DNA of 64,000 nt from Temnothorax longispinosus. Its lineage: Eukaryota; Arthropoda; Insecta; Hymenoptera; Formicidae. The translations under genes were made by a program, and so were the position numbers. A model generated the notes under the pieces. It saw only the letters and a program-made list of their open reading frames with translations, made no database searches and was not told the origin of the DNA. Where the stretch lies: the NCBI RefSeq assembly GCF_030848805.1, contig NC_092360.1:16306001-16370000 (forward strand), in the 5' to 3' direction. Of this stretch, positions 34,458 to 45,925 are shown piece after piece (position 1 is the stretch's first letter; each line of letters opens with the position of its first letter).

Positions 34458-36340
34458 AATGTGTATACACATAATAAAAATGCGGAATTATTTTTGTCAG
34501 ACATAATTTTAATTCATCCAATTTTTATTATGTCAAGACATAATTTTAATTCATCCAATTTTTATTATGTCTAGACATAATTTTAATTCGTCCAATTTTT
34601 ATTATGTCTAGACATAATTTTAATTCAGCGAATTTTTATTATGTCATGACATAATTTTAATTCTGCCGCTAGGGAATTTTTAAGTTGATTTTTATGAATT
34701 AAGCTTGAATTCGATGTCTAGGTGTCCCATGTTGCCGATGACGAGGTCCACATAGTGCGCTCCGTAGTTTTCGGTGTCTACGTGTATTAATACCTCGAAT
34801 TCGATATCTACGTGTCCTACATTCAGATTTAAAGTTATTAATACACCTAGACACTAAAAACTACGAAACGCACTATGTGGACTTCGTCATCGGCAACCTG
34901 GGACACGTAGACATCGAATTCGAGGTATTATTACATATAGACACCGAAAACTACGAAGCGCGCTATCTGGACCTTGTCATCAGCAACCTGGGACACCTAG
35001 ACATCAATTTCAAGATATTAATACACGTAGACACCGACAACTACGGAGCGCACTCTCTAGACATTGTCATCGGCAACCTGGGACACCTAGACATCGAATT
35101 CAACGTACGATTACACCTGTACACCGAAAACTATGAAGCGCACTATTTGGATCCCGTCATCGGAAACCTGGGACACGTGGACATCAAATTCAAGGTATTA
35201 ATACACGTAGACACCAAAAACTACGGAGCGCATTATGTGGACCTCGTCATCGGCAACCTGGGACACCTAGACATCGAATTCAAATTACGATTACACCTGG
35301 ACACCGAAAACTATGAAGCGCACTATCTGGATTCCGTCATCGGCAACCTGGGACACGTGGACATCGAATTCAAGGTATTAATACACGTAAACACCGAAAA
35401 CTACGAAGCGCACTATGTGGACCTCGTCATCGGCAACCTGGGACACCTAGACATCGAATTCAACGTACGATTACACCTGGACACCGAAAACTATGAAGCG
35501 CACTATCTGGATCTTGTCATCGGCAACCTGGGACACGTGGACATCGAATTCAAGGTATTAATACACGTAGACACCGAAAACTACGGAGCGCACTATGTGG
35601 ACCTCGTCATCGGCAACCTGGGACTCGTAGACATCAAATTCAACGTATTATTACACCTGGACACCGAAAACTATGAAGCGCACTATCTGGACCTCGTCAT
35701 CGGCAACCTGGGATACTTAGACATCGAATTCAAGTTTGATTCATAAGAATCGACTTAAAAATTCCCTAGCGGCACTTTCTGCCAAGCGTAGAGAACCTTC
35801 TTTTCCGGCAGCGGTGGTAATACGATGTAAGGATACGAAATCTCTCCAGATAAACATGAAGGAATTGACTCAATATATATTATATAAGTATATACCTAAT
35901 TTACCTAAAATACCTAAATAGAAATCTTACTCCTGACCGATAAGTCTATCGACCTTATTTCGAAATACGCGCGCGATATCGAAACTGGCGATACCTGCGC
36001 CGCCAGCGTCGAAAAAGTGAAAGTGACGTTTCTGATTATGACGTCATCATACAAGAACGTCGGCGTTAGAAGTATACGTATCTTAAAAATAAATTTTCAC
36101 ATTTGGACTTTGCGTCGCAATATCTCCGCTCGTAGGGCACGTAGCGGAATATTATGAGAGAAACCCCCCCCCCCCCTAATTGGACCCCAAGCTATCGATC
36201 AAGCCTACTTAGAACTTGATCCGTTCACTCGTTATCGAGATCTCAACATCTAGGGTACTCGCAACCCGTCGCGTCGCGTAAAAGAGTCACGGTCGGTCTC
36301 GCTCCGCGTGTACTTGGCGCGAGACACTACCGTGTCTCTT
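34458..36340 (+). mobile_element. Hairpin-ended repeat family, copy C (longest)
   Basis: It has the same order as copy A. TATACACATAATAAAAATGC and four to five ACATAATTTTAATTC units are followed by the 90-bp minisatellite in inverted repeats (34663-35774). Then comes about 90 bp of SNX4-like exon on the minus strand (35773-35860), which reads ISYPYIVLPPLPEKKVLYAW with no break. The unique block and the 3' hairpin with TT at 36340 follow. The SNX4 piece is longer and less damaged than in copies A and D. No replicase is present. Confidence 0.65.
34704..35744. repeat. 90-bp minisatellite, ten plus-strand units
   Basis: A little over one minus-strand unit is followed by about ten plus-strand units. 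The plus array is open for 289 codons (34877-35746). Units alternate between two subtypes (LDIEFNVRLHLDTENYEAHY and VDIEFKVLIHVDTENYGAHY), which means the higher-order period is 180 bp. Confidence 0.9.
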
Positions 36341-36344
36341 GATT

Positions 36345-37080
36345 TCATTATATATTTTTCATGAATTTCATTTAGAAATAATTATAACTACAAATAAATA
36401 GACTTGTAGTGCAAAGAGCCTTAATTCTAAACTTTCATAAGAATACAAAAACGAAAAAAAACTATAATGATATTAAAGTTACCCTTTTTATTCGCTAACA
36501 TTAATAAACGTTATTTACATATTTTTATTCAATTATTAATTATTATGGTACATATAAATGGCACATGATCTGCTGTTGCTCGCTTAATCTACCAGTATCG
36601 CTCGTGTACCATTCATATTCACAATAATAATTAATAATTTAATAAAATCCTAGTTTTACGTAACGCTTACAATGGTTTTTGAATATACGATGTAACATAT
36701 TAAATTATATCAAATGAAGCAAAATAAGGAACACCCTAACTTTATAATTAACTTTATTCGTGTAATACATTCTTATTCCTATACATTCAATGTTTAGTAT
36801 AAAAGTTTTGAATCCAGTGTCTGACATTTTTTGGCTACAATACTGTCTTCCAAATTCTGGTATTCTTATATCGTTTTTTTCAACGTAAAAAAACTATTCG
36901 TTAAATATTCAGTACAAAATTAACATTTTATTGCATGATTACTGTTTAAAATGTTAAACAACCATGCTGAACTACATAATATCGTATAAATTATTTTAAT
37001 CGTTTCTTGAAACGTTCAGAAAATTGCTAAAATATAGAATATTGTACATTTTTAAAGGGTTTTAAAGGGTTATGCTCGTT
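36345..37080. other. AT-rich interval without recognisable gene
   Basis: It contains a weak hairpin near 36531-36640 (AATTATTATGG and complement). No coding signature is seen. Confidence 0.5.
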
Positions 37081-37085
37081 AAAAG

Positions 37086-37400
37086 AAAGGCGGACAAAAA
37101 ATTTTGACAATTGTAGTGACCGTGTTAAACGGAGAAAAACAGAAAATCTACGCCAGGTTCACGATTTAAACGAATTGTGTTTTGCTGCTTCTATGTCCTT
37201 ACGCGCAAAAGGCAAAGAAGCTGCTGCTAAGCTTGTACGGACGGGAATCGCCTCACCTGACCGCGCAAAAAAATGTCAGATAATTATAAAAAATCAGCAG
37301 CGCGGGCTGCACAAGAAAAAATAACTGCAGAAGAAGCTGAACATTTTATTATAACTCATAATTTGACAAAGAGTCAATATAATGTCGTTTTGAGTAATGT
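37086..37400 (+). pseudogene. Transib/RAG1-like transposase, nonamer-binding-like exon
   Basis: The frame starting at 37086, after AAAAG, reads NFDNCSDRVKRRKTENLR, then NELCFAASMSLRAKGKEAAA and KLVRTG. A frame change in the A-run near 37267 follows, after which another frame reads AQEKITAEEAEHFIITHN and LTKSQYNVVLSNV. The order of a basic segment, a helical segment and an LxxxQY segment resembles the RAG1 nonamer-binding domain and the matching part of Transib transposases, judged from memory. The phase fits the exon ending at 33056, so the two may belong to one copy split by inserted repeats. The rest of the protein is absent here. Confidence 0.55.
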
Positions 37401-37590
37401 CTATTTTCGCTGTAACTTCCGCAAATTTTGAGATATCGAGATGAATTTTTTTTAAATGAGAGTCATGTAAAGGAGATTGGGGTTGAATTTAGTGAAGATC
37501 GGTAAAGGGATTATTTAAAAAAATTTTTTTGAATTTTTTGAGAAATGTTCATTTTCGCTGTAACTTCCGCAAATTTTGAGATATTGGTCT
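37401..37590 (+). repeat. Direct repeat of a 36-bp sequence
   Basis: TTTTCGCTGTAACTTCCGCA plus AATTTTGAGATAT occurs at 37401-37436 and again at 37550-37585. It begins right where the transposase homology ends. Confidence 0.7.
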
Positions 37591-37869
37591 GTTTCAAATT
37601 CCATATATAACTCATTAAGATTTGGTTGATTAGATCTAATTTTGTAAAGTTTTTATGTTTGTACGCATTCTCTGATATTTACAAATTTGTATCTCATGAA
37701 GTAATAAACCAAATCTCTCTTAATGAATTATATATGAAATAGGGGGGTAGAAAAGACTAAATTAAATATAATTAGAAAATTACAGTGTATTGATACTATA
37801 CGATAATCTTTCATTAGTAAAAGTTCAAAGAACGTTCTTTTCTATTTTCCGACAGATTATTAAAAAAAA

Positions 37870-38115
37870 AAATAGTGCAAATTAAAAATTTGCACATTGC
37901 TTCCTCATCATTTTAAAGAGAGGAAATTAGAAATTAGCACATTACTTAATCAACATTTAAAGACGCACACAATAAGCTTCCTCTATGAGGAAACCAAAAT
38001 AATAAATAATAATTGCATCAAATAAAATACAAGCTTCCTCATACGAGGAGCTTTGTGTGCGTCTTTAAATGTTGATTAAGCAATATGCTAATTTCTAATT
38101 TCTAATTTGTACCAT
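37870..38115. repeat. Fold-back with TAAAGACGCACAC arms
   Basis: The arms 37922-37994 and 38045-38107 pair through ATCAACATTTAAAGACGCAC and AAGCTTCCTC. The left flank carries TTTGCACATTGCTTCCTCAT as in the inverted repeat at 10418-10850. Confidence 0.7.
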
Positions 38116-38195
38116 TTTTTTAATTATATTTTTTATATATAAAATATACTAGATATGATCATTGTTGTATAGTTTTTCCACTGTACTGAAAAAGT

Positions 38196-38480
38196 AATGT
38201 GTAACAATTACGTCTTAAGCTATAACTACATCTATCGTAATGTTCACCGTAAGCGATCGTAACGCTCGTCGTACTCACTATCGTAAGCTCATCGTATGAG
38301 TTGATTCAACTTGAACTCTTTACGATTATAACTTATCAGTTTTCTCGACGTGAGAAAAAAAATGTTTATAGATATATTATACATAGATATACGGTTTACG
38401 ACGGCTTCATTGCTTACGACCACGATCAAAGCGTTACGATAGATGTAGTTGTAGCTTTAATAATGATAAGGTCCGCCAAT
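38196..38480. repeat. Inverted repeat, TATAACTACATCTATCGTAA arms
   Basis: The arms at 38215-38243 and 38431-38461 pair with few mismatches. The interior has repeated CGTAACGCTCG-like words. It is non-coding. Confidence 0.55.
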
Positions 38481-38484
38481 GGCG

Positions 38485-39550
38485 ATCATGAACTCATTTA
38501 TATACATACATTATAAAAGCTTCACGTTTCGTTAGAGTACACTTTTGAAATATATTAATTTCGCAACACGTATCGATGGTTTTTCGTAATTAATACCTCC
38601 ATTTTTTTGCAAACTATTTATAATATTTACGTCATTCACAACGATATTTATAATATAAATGAAAAATGTAGATAGAATTAATGTAACTTAAAAAAAATTG
38701 ATATTAACTGTATTTTTTCTAAGTTTTTCTAATTTAATGTGCTATAAAAGGGATCATGGAATTTATTTTTTAAGTAACAATATATATAATTAATGCTATA
38801 ATTTATAATTATTTCAATAATAATTATAATTATAATAAAATTATAAAGAAATTTATTTGCTGTGTACAATTCTTACATTTTTTTACAATCAAGGTTTTTA
38901 TAAAATAAAGAGAAGAAGAAAAGAAATAAAACTTAAAAAAATTAATTTTGATCGAGAAGTTAATGTGACTTGAGTCGATATGTATTGCGTTATCGATATA
39001 TATTATTACTATCACTTTTCCACGCGAGAGTGGTTGGTTCATTAAGATGTCGGCGAGTTCGATAAATAAAAAAATAAAGAAAAATAAGTAAATAAATAAA
39101 TAAACAGATAAATATAAATATAAATAAAAACAAAATATTAGGGATGGTAAAATAATAATTAAAAATAAAAAAAAAGAATAGTGGTGGAAAAGATTAAAAG
39201 AATGGAAGAAAAAGGAAGAGCGGGAGAAGGAAAAGCAAAAGGAGGTATAGTGGGATAAAGAATGTGAAAAGTATGTAATAGATTATCTTTCGATAAATAA
39301 AGGAAAAAATAAGAAAAATTAGTAACAAAAAACGAGTATGTGATAGATTATCTTTCAGTAAATAAAGTAAAAAATAAAGAAAATTAGAGGTGGTGGTAGA
39401 AATATTGAAAAAATGGAAGAAGAGATTGGAAGGCATAAATAACTAATATATATGTCGAAATTGTTCACGCATACACTTTCCATGCGAAACGAGGTGCCAC
39501 ATGGGTTCGTGCTTTAAACACTTAAATACTTTTAAATCGCGTCACTAACC
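38485..39550. other. AT-rich and purine-rich interval without recognisable gene
   Basis: 39060-39430 is an A/G-rich strand with repeated AATAGATTATCTTTCGATAA blocks. At 39525-39550 the sequence TCGCGTCACTAACCTACATA echoes the hairpins at 17648-17760 and directly precedes the transposase-like fragment. Confidence 0.5.
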
Positions 39551-39551
39551 T

Positions 39552-40037
39552 ACATAGGTTGCTGATTACTTATTAAGAAAATTTGTAAGTCAGTCAGTTG
39601 ATTCATTTGGACGTGAATTTGTGGTTTATAATGTTCACTCCGAAGAATGTTACAATAGGAGTGCATTGGATTCATGGAGTGCATTTCCTTACGAAAATTT
39701 TTTGGGCGTTATAAAAAATCACTTGCGTTCCATTCATCGACCATTGCAACAATTGGCTAATAGAGATACGGAATTACAAGGTGCACTGATAAAATCATGT
39801 CCTCGTGAAGATCTTGTTAAACTGAAAAAACCATTTAATGGTTATCATTTAGAAATTGAAGGTCAACAATATACCACTGTTATCACCAAAGATTTTACAT
39901 TAAGAATAAATAAAGCAGATCGATACTTCAAAACTGTAAATGGTGAAATTGTGCGTTTGTACCCCGTAATTAATTCTGTTGAAGGTATCATTATTGCAAG
40001 AAAAAAGTTTACATGCCTTGAAAATTATTATACTATT
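39552..40037 (+). pseudogene. Transposase-like domain fragment, part 1 (interrupted by BEL)
   Basis: The open frame runs from about 39552 (DYLLRKFVSQSVDSFGREFV) through VVYNVHSEECYNRSALDSWS, AFPYENFLGVIKNHLR and PLQQLANRDTELQGAL into a C-terminal extension. It is cut at 40037 by the BEL 5' LTR. The YNVHS and SAFPYENFL motifs resemble the C-terminal region of Tnp2-type (CACTA/EnSpm-like) transposases in arthropods, which is a family call from memory. In related proteins YNVH is followed by LLHL, here EECY, so part of that helix is altered. The 5' part is absent. The same coding sequence resumes after the 3' LTR. Confidence 0.55.
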
Positions 40038-40283
40038 TGTTACGGGAGTTAATATTCAAGCGTTCCGAATTAGATATTTCTCGGTAATAGTTAGTTTAGC
40101 GCGACACCGACGGCGCGATGAGCGTTAGTTACTAGTTACTAGTTTTCGGTCCTACCGCACGTTCTCGTAGAGAATCAGAATCTGAGTAGAGACACATTGT
40201 AACGGTCGCAAGAAATTTACGTGTGTACGAATAAAGAGTTTTGTAATCCGCAATACATGGTTACATTCTTTAAATCATCAACA
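40038..40283 (+). repeat. BEL 5' LTR
   Basis: It starts TGTTACGGGAGTTAATATTC and ends ATCATCAACA. It includes AATAAAGAG at about 40230, a likely polyadenylation signal. It is the same as the 3' LTR except G/A at 40189/46077. Confidence 0.95.
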
Positions 40284-40287
40284 TATT

Positions 40288-40310
40288 ATTTTGGTCCTTC
40301 GAGCCGGATC
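40288..40310 (+). promoter_or_regulatory. Putative primer binding site of the BEL element
   Basis: TTTTGGTCCTTCGAGCCGGA lies 5 nt after the LTR end, where a tRNA primer would bind. TGGTCCTTCGA-type primer sites are common in BEL/Pao elements by my recollection. The tRNA species is not assigned. Confidence 0.55.
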
Positions 40311-40508
40311 CAGCCACGGACGGCTGGACATACGAGAAACGCATTTGAAGAGCGAAACGTGAAAAGCGGACGTTCTAACCTAAGTCGAGAAGCATCGAGA
40401 ACATTCGAGCGCCATACCGAAGTAGTGTCGTGAGATACATTTGCGTCATTAGTTTCGGGGAAGCGAGACGTATTTAACAACGAAGATTGAGATACATAGT
40501 GATACAAC

Positions 40509-40970
40509 ATGTCACTCGCAACCGACGTTAATCAACGAGCGTTAATACAACGACGTGCGACGATAAAATCGCAATGCACGAGGGTTCAGACGTTCTTAGA
40601 CGGTGACGACTGTCGAAGCACATCCGTGATTGAGTTGCGTACTCGATTACAGAAATTCAATAGCACATGGGACGAGTTCAACGAAGTACAAGCCAAAATC
40701 GAGGCTGCCGAGGATGCAGAACAGGTTAGTGAGAATCAATTGGAGGAAAGGACAGCCTTCGAAAATAGGTATTTCACGATATCAGCTGCCTTAGAATTGT
40801 TAATAGAGGAGAAAGAAAGGCTAATGGCAACTCGCTCACCGCATACGCAGGATCGCCAGGTAAGAGAAGCGACCCCATTTACCATTGGAGGATCCTCGGT
40901 AAGCGATAACCTAAAATTACCTCACCTTTACCAACATTCTCTGGAGAATATGAGAAATGGCACTCAATAA
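40509..40970 (+). pseudogene. BEL Gag, N-terminal segment
   Basis: The ATG at 40509 opens 153 codons. The protein is charged and helical (QAKIEAAEDAEQVSENQLEE), typical of the BEL Gag N-terminus. The frame is lost near 40925-40965: the expected Gag motif FSGEYEKWHS is readable in a second frame and the following NMFISMIEQN in a third. Two small indels therefore separate it from the rest of Gag. Gag forms the particle that packages the element RNA. Confidence 0.85.
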
Positions 40971-42879
40971 TATGTTTATTAGCATGATAGAGCAGAATGC
41001 CGTGTTGCCTGATGTGCAAAAAATGCAGTATTTGATGTCGTCACTTAAAGGAGAAGCGCACGATGTAGTGAGTTCTTTAGAGGCATCGGCGGAGAATTAC
41101 AAAGAAGCATGGACAATATTGATGGAGAGATACGACGATCCAGGATTGATTATCGGGAGACATGTGAAAGCACTGTTTGAGTTACTTGCCATGATCAAGG
41201 ATAATCACGTAATTTTGCGAAAATTATTAGACACTGTACTAAAGCATATCCGCGCTCTCAAAGCTCTCAAAAGACCTACAAATAATTGGGACGACTTAAT
41301 GATACATTTGGTGACCAGCAGATTGGATCAATCGACATATCAAGAATGGGAAACTACGGTAGTACGAAGTAGGATATCATCATTTGAAGAATTAATTAAC
41401 TTTTTAAATCAACGTTGTAGAGCATTAGAAGCAACAGCCCGTTCATCGAAATCAACAAGTTCTCAAAAAAAGACGCTTCATAATAAAAGTACGACAGCTA
41501 ATGTGTCGACCACCAAAAATACATGCGCATTCTGTCAACAAGAGAATCATGCTATATACAAGTGCAAGGAGTTTTTGGCACTAAACATAGATCAAAGAGT
41601 GAAGGAAGCAAGAACACGTAAATTATGTTTAAATTGCTTGAAATGCGCGTCACATCAAGCCAAGGAGTGTCTAGCAGGAACATGTCGCAAGTGCAGCAAG
41701 CGTCATAATACACTACTACATTTTGAGCAAGCTTCAAAAAATAATTCGGATTCTGAGCCTAAAACGGAGAAATCTGAGAATAAAGAGAGCACGAGTCCCG
41801 CAACGGTAAATCACGCAGCCATAAATCAAGTACAAGTTTTATTGGCAACCGCACTGGTAAATGTGCCAAATACCAAAGGAGAAACGAAATCAATTCATGC
41901 ACTTCTTGACAGCGGATCTCAATCTTGCTTCATCACGGAAGATTGTTGCACGGAACTTGGAGTCAAACGTCAATCCACTAACATGCCGATTTGTGGATTG
42001 GGAGGACAAGCCGTATCAACCAGAAGTCTAGTGAAGATTATCATACAATCCAGAACCACGGGTTATAGGAAGCAGTTAGATTGTCTGGTGGTGGACACGA
42101 TTACGCATCGACTTCCTATCAATGAAATAAGCAAGAGTGACATAAGAATATCACGCGGAATTACATTAGCTGATCCACAATTCAACCAAACCTCGAAGAT
42201 AAATTTGCTGATAGAAGCGGAGATATTTTTCGATTTATTATGTATCGGCAGAATAAAGGTAACTGAAAATCAGCCAACTTGGCAAAAAACAGTTCTCGGT
42301 TGGATTGCCTCAGGAAACTGCATAACAGGAGATCAATACATGAAGTCTACAGTATGCAACATGAGTATAAACGATCAATTGAACGCAAGTCTTATGAAAT
42401 TTTGGCAACTTGAAAGCTGTGAAAGGATAGCCACGCGAACCCCGGAAAAGCGTGCATTCGAGAATCACTTCATGCAAACCCACAAGAGAGACAGTGAAGG
42501 CAGATTTGTGGTAACATTGCCGATCAAGATGGATGTGCTGAAGAATTTGGGTGAATCCAAAGAGATTGCAGTGCAACAACTGCACAGCTTGGAGAGGAGA
42601 CTCAAGCGACAACCACAATTCACAAGGAAATATGTAGAATTCATGCGGGAGTACCAGAGGTTGGGACATATGCGAGAGCTTCAAGAACCCGTAAGTGATG
42701 AATGGCCATGCGTATACCTACCACATCATTATGTTATTAAAGAAAGCAGTACTACCACGAGACTGAGAGTTGTTTTCAACGCGTCGAGTCCAACTACAAG
42801 CGGGGTTTCACTGAACCAGACTCTCATGGTAGGACCTGTCGTGCAACCTGACGTCACTTTAATTTTGATACGTTTTTGA
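40957..42879 (+). pseudogene. BEL Gag (zinc knuckles), protease and RT N-terminus
   Basis: This is 640 codons in one frame. Residues 1-185 are the capsid-like region. CAFCQQENHAIYKC at about 190-203 is a CX2CX4HX4C knuckle, followed by CLNCLKCASHQAKEC and CRKC. The aspartic protease motif LLDSGSQSCFIT is near residue 317. RT begins near residue 598 (RLRVVFNASS, GVSLNQTLMVGP). It ends at a TGA (42877-42879) in LIRF, where the next residue of the conserved RT is normally Arg, so CGA to TGA is a likely cause. The next ORF continues in the same frame. Confidence 0.9.
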
Positions 42880-44076
42880 ATTCCTGCATGTGCATTGACG
42901 GGTGACATAGAAAAGATGTATCGTCAAATACGGCTTGACCCAACTCAAACGTCATTGCATAGAGTAGTGTGGAGGGAAGATCCATCGCATAATATCAAGA
43001 TTAGCGAGTTACTTACTTTAACTTATGGGACAGCCTCAGCATCAGCCATAGCTACCGAATCCTTGGAGCAGTTGGCGAAATCCAAAATGGATAAATATCC
43101 TAAGGGAGCTATAGCAGTACTCAAAGGCTTTTACATAGATGATTTTGTTTACGGAGAAGACGACGAAGACGAAGTATTGGAGATTCATAGGCAAGTAACG
43201 GCCTTACTTGCTGAAGGAGGTTTCAGAATTTGCAAATGGGCATCCAACAGCAGCGGCGTGCTAAAAGAGATATCACAATCGTCATCAAAGGATTACTTAC
43301 TAGAGTTAGATAAGGATGGAGCTGCTAAAACATTAGGTGTCGTCTGGAATCCAAGCAAGGATGTTTTTCTATACAGAATATCAATTAAAGCGTCTGCTAC
43401 ACAATTGCACACGAAGAGATCCATCCTATCGCAAATCGCACAAATATTTGACCCATTAGGATTGTTGGGTCCAATTATAATTACTGCAAAGATATTGATG
43501 CAGCGTCTTTGGAAGATGAAAATCGACTGGAACAAAACGCTACCCAGGCAGATTCGTACGGAGTGGTTTACCTACATCCACGAGCTACAGGACCTAGAGA
43601 AAATCAGCATACCACGGAAGATCGTTCGGAGTGGACAAGGCGTTCGTAAAGAAATCCACGGATTCTGTGACGCAAGCGAACACGCTTATGGTGCTTGTGT
43701 ATACATGCGCAGCATCGGAACGGACGGAGTAGCGGAAGTACATTTAATATGTGCCAAATCTAAAGTTGCACCCCTTAAACTACTGTCCACACCAAAACTG
43801 GAACTTCAAGGTGCCGAGTTATTATCTGAGCTTATGGAAAAGGTTGCAAACGCCCTGGAAGGGAAAATCGAGGAGAAATTTTACTGGACAGACGCAAAAA
43901 TAGTGCTGTATTGGATTCAGGCCAGCAACAAGAAGCTACCAGTCTTCGTGGCTCACAGAGTAGGCAGTATTCAAGAAAGAACAGCCGTTGATAATTGGAG
44001 ACATGTCGGAAGTAAGGAGAACCCGGCAGATTTAATTTCACGTGGAATCAGCGCCAAGGAATTAATGCATTCGTAA
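42880..44076 (+). pseudogene. BEL reverse transcriptase and RNase H
   Basis: It continues in the same frame after the TGA. DIEKMYRQIRL begins the palm. The catalytic YIDD box is at 43132-43143, followed by FVYGEDDEDE. RNase H starts near 43660 (HGFCDASEHAYGACVY) and has the KLELQGAELL and FYWTDAKIVLYWI segments. A TAA at 44074-44076 stops the frame just before the LWWEGPQWL linker. These domains copy element RNA into DNA in cytoplasmic particles. Confidence 0.9.
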
Positions 44077-45717
44077 CTCTGGTGGGAAGGACCGCAATGG
44101 TTACGGTGTAATGACCTGCCGGAAAGCCAGCAAAAAGTGACGGAATACGATGAAAGCCAACTTGCGAAAAACGACAGAGCAAGAGTAGTTACAGTAGCTA
44201 GCTGTCAGGAAACAAGTCCATTCTACAAATTTTCTACGTTCACTAAGCTTATACGGATAGCAGCCACATGTTTACGATTTGTTCATAATTGCAGACGGCA
44301 AAAACATTACGGACCATTGACAGTCGACGAGTTAGACGAAGCAACTAAATGTCTAATACGCAGAGAGCAGGCAATAACGTTTTCCAAGGACATACAAGAT
44401 TTAACGAGGCAAGGAACTGTATCCAATAAAAGCAGCCTAAAGCATTTGACTCCTTTTATCGACGAAGAGAAATTAATTCGAGTAGGTGGCAGACTACAAC
44501 ACGCGAACTTACGGTCGGACGTCAAGCATCCTTGGTTATTGCCCCAGCGTTCAAAAGTCACGGAGCTCATCATCGAGCACGAACATCGAAAACACATGCA
44601 TGCTGGTCCGGAGGCCACTTTGGCTGCGATGCAACTCAGGTATTGGTCCCCCAAGGCGCACGGTACCATCAGAAGAGTACTTCGGAGATGTATAAGATGC
44701 TTTAAGGCTAAGCTGAAATTTTCGGAACAATTGATGGGAGATCTACCGACTCACCGTGTAATACAGTCAAGACCATTTAGTCATACTGGGGTAGATTTTT
44801 GCGGACCAATATATGTTCGTGAGGGTTCGCGAAAAAATGCCAAAAGCGTCAAGGCGTATGTGGCCGTATTTGTGTGTATGGCTACAAAAGCTGTTCACTT
44901 GGAGGTGGTGTCAAGCATGACCACCGACGCCTTCTTAAGCGCCTTCAAAAGATTAATTGCAAGAAGAGGCAAACCTTCAGATGTATTCTCTGATAACGGC
45001 ACCAATTTCGTTGGAGCAAACCGCGAATTGGAAGAACTTAGAGACATATTCACCAAAGAAGAGCACCAGCATAAGATCACAGAAGTCGCTGCTTCAGACC
45101 AAATTAAGTGGCACTTCATTCCACCTCGGGCCCCTCATTTCGGCGGACTGTGGGAGGCAACTGTAAAGGCATTCAAGAGACATTTCTACAAAGTAGCAGC
45201 CGATACAAAACTGACATTCGAGGAAGCATCTACTCTCGTGATACAGATAGAAGCAATCCTTAATTCGAGACCTCTGATAACTGTATCGTCCGACCCTAAT
45301 GATCTTAGTTATGTTTCAGCGGGGCATTTTCTCATAGGCGACACAATAACGTCTTATCCAGAACCTGATGTAACTCAAGTAAAAGTTAACCGCCTATCAC
45401 GTTGGCAGCATCTGGAGCAAATGAGGCAGCATTTCTGGAGACGATGGTTTAATGAGTACTTACTCCAGCTTCAAAATTGAACGAAGTGGTGTTCGAATCG
45501 TGGCCCAACGCTCAGGGTTGGTCAACTGGTCATTTGTCGAAAGGATGGTTTACCGCCATTGAAATGGGTTTTTGGGCGAGTCCAAGAAACATGTCCAGGG
45601 GCTGATGGAGTGGTGCGCACGTCTGTTATTAAGACATCAACAGGATCTTTCAAACGCCCAGCAGCTAAATTGGCAATACTGCCATTAGAAGAAGATTTGG
45701 ACAACACGACAGACTGA
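44077..45717 (+). pseudogene. BEL integrase with C-terminal tail
   Basis: It is in the same frame as RT. The HHCC zinc-binding region reads HRKHMHAGPEATLAAMQL and CIRCFK (about 44585-44700). The DDE core has GVDFCGP (44790), FSDNGTNFVGA (44985) and EAILNSRPL (45250). A TGA at 45478-45480 splits off the last 79 codons, which hold the usual GQLVICRKDGLPPLKW and GADGVVR strands and end at 45717. The residue before TKW at that site is usually Arg in relatives, again compatible with CGA to TGA. Confidence 0.9.
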
Positions 45718-45925
45718 ACATTGTATCATTCTGAAGAAGATTGTTAAAAGCAAGCTGTATAGTATTTACGAAGATTGTAAAATTAGCTGTAAGTTATTTT
45801 GTTTCGCGAGTTTCAAATAGGATTTTATAGTTTCACGAATCACTAATGAATAATACAAGTTATCTTATTTTATGTACTTTATTAGTTTATGTTTTGATAG
45901 TCCAAGCCCATCAAGGCGCGCGGTA

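Noticed and set aside
34877..35746. 289-codon ORF as a novel repeat protein gene
   Set aside because: It is kept as a minisatellite because a 90-bp unit stays open for free. There is no promoter, start context or non-repeat domain. It is listed as a finding for a selection test instead.
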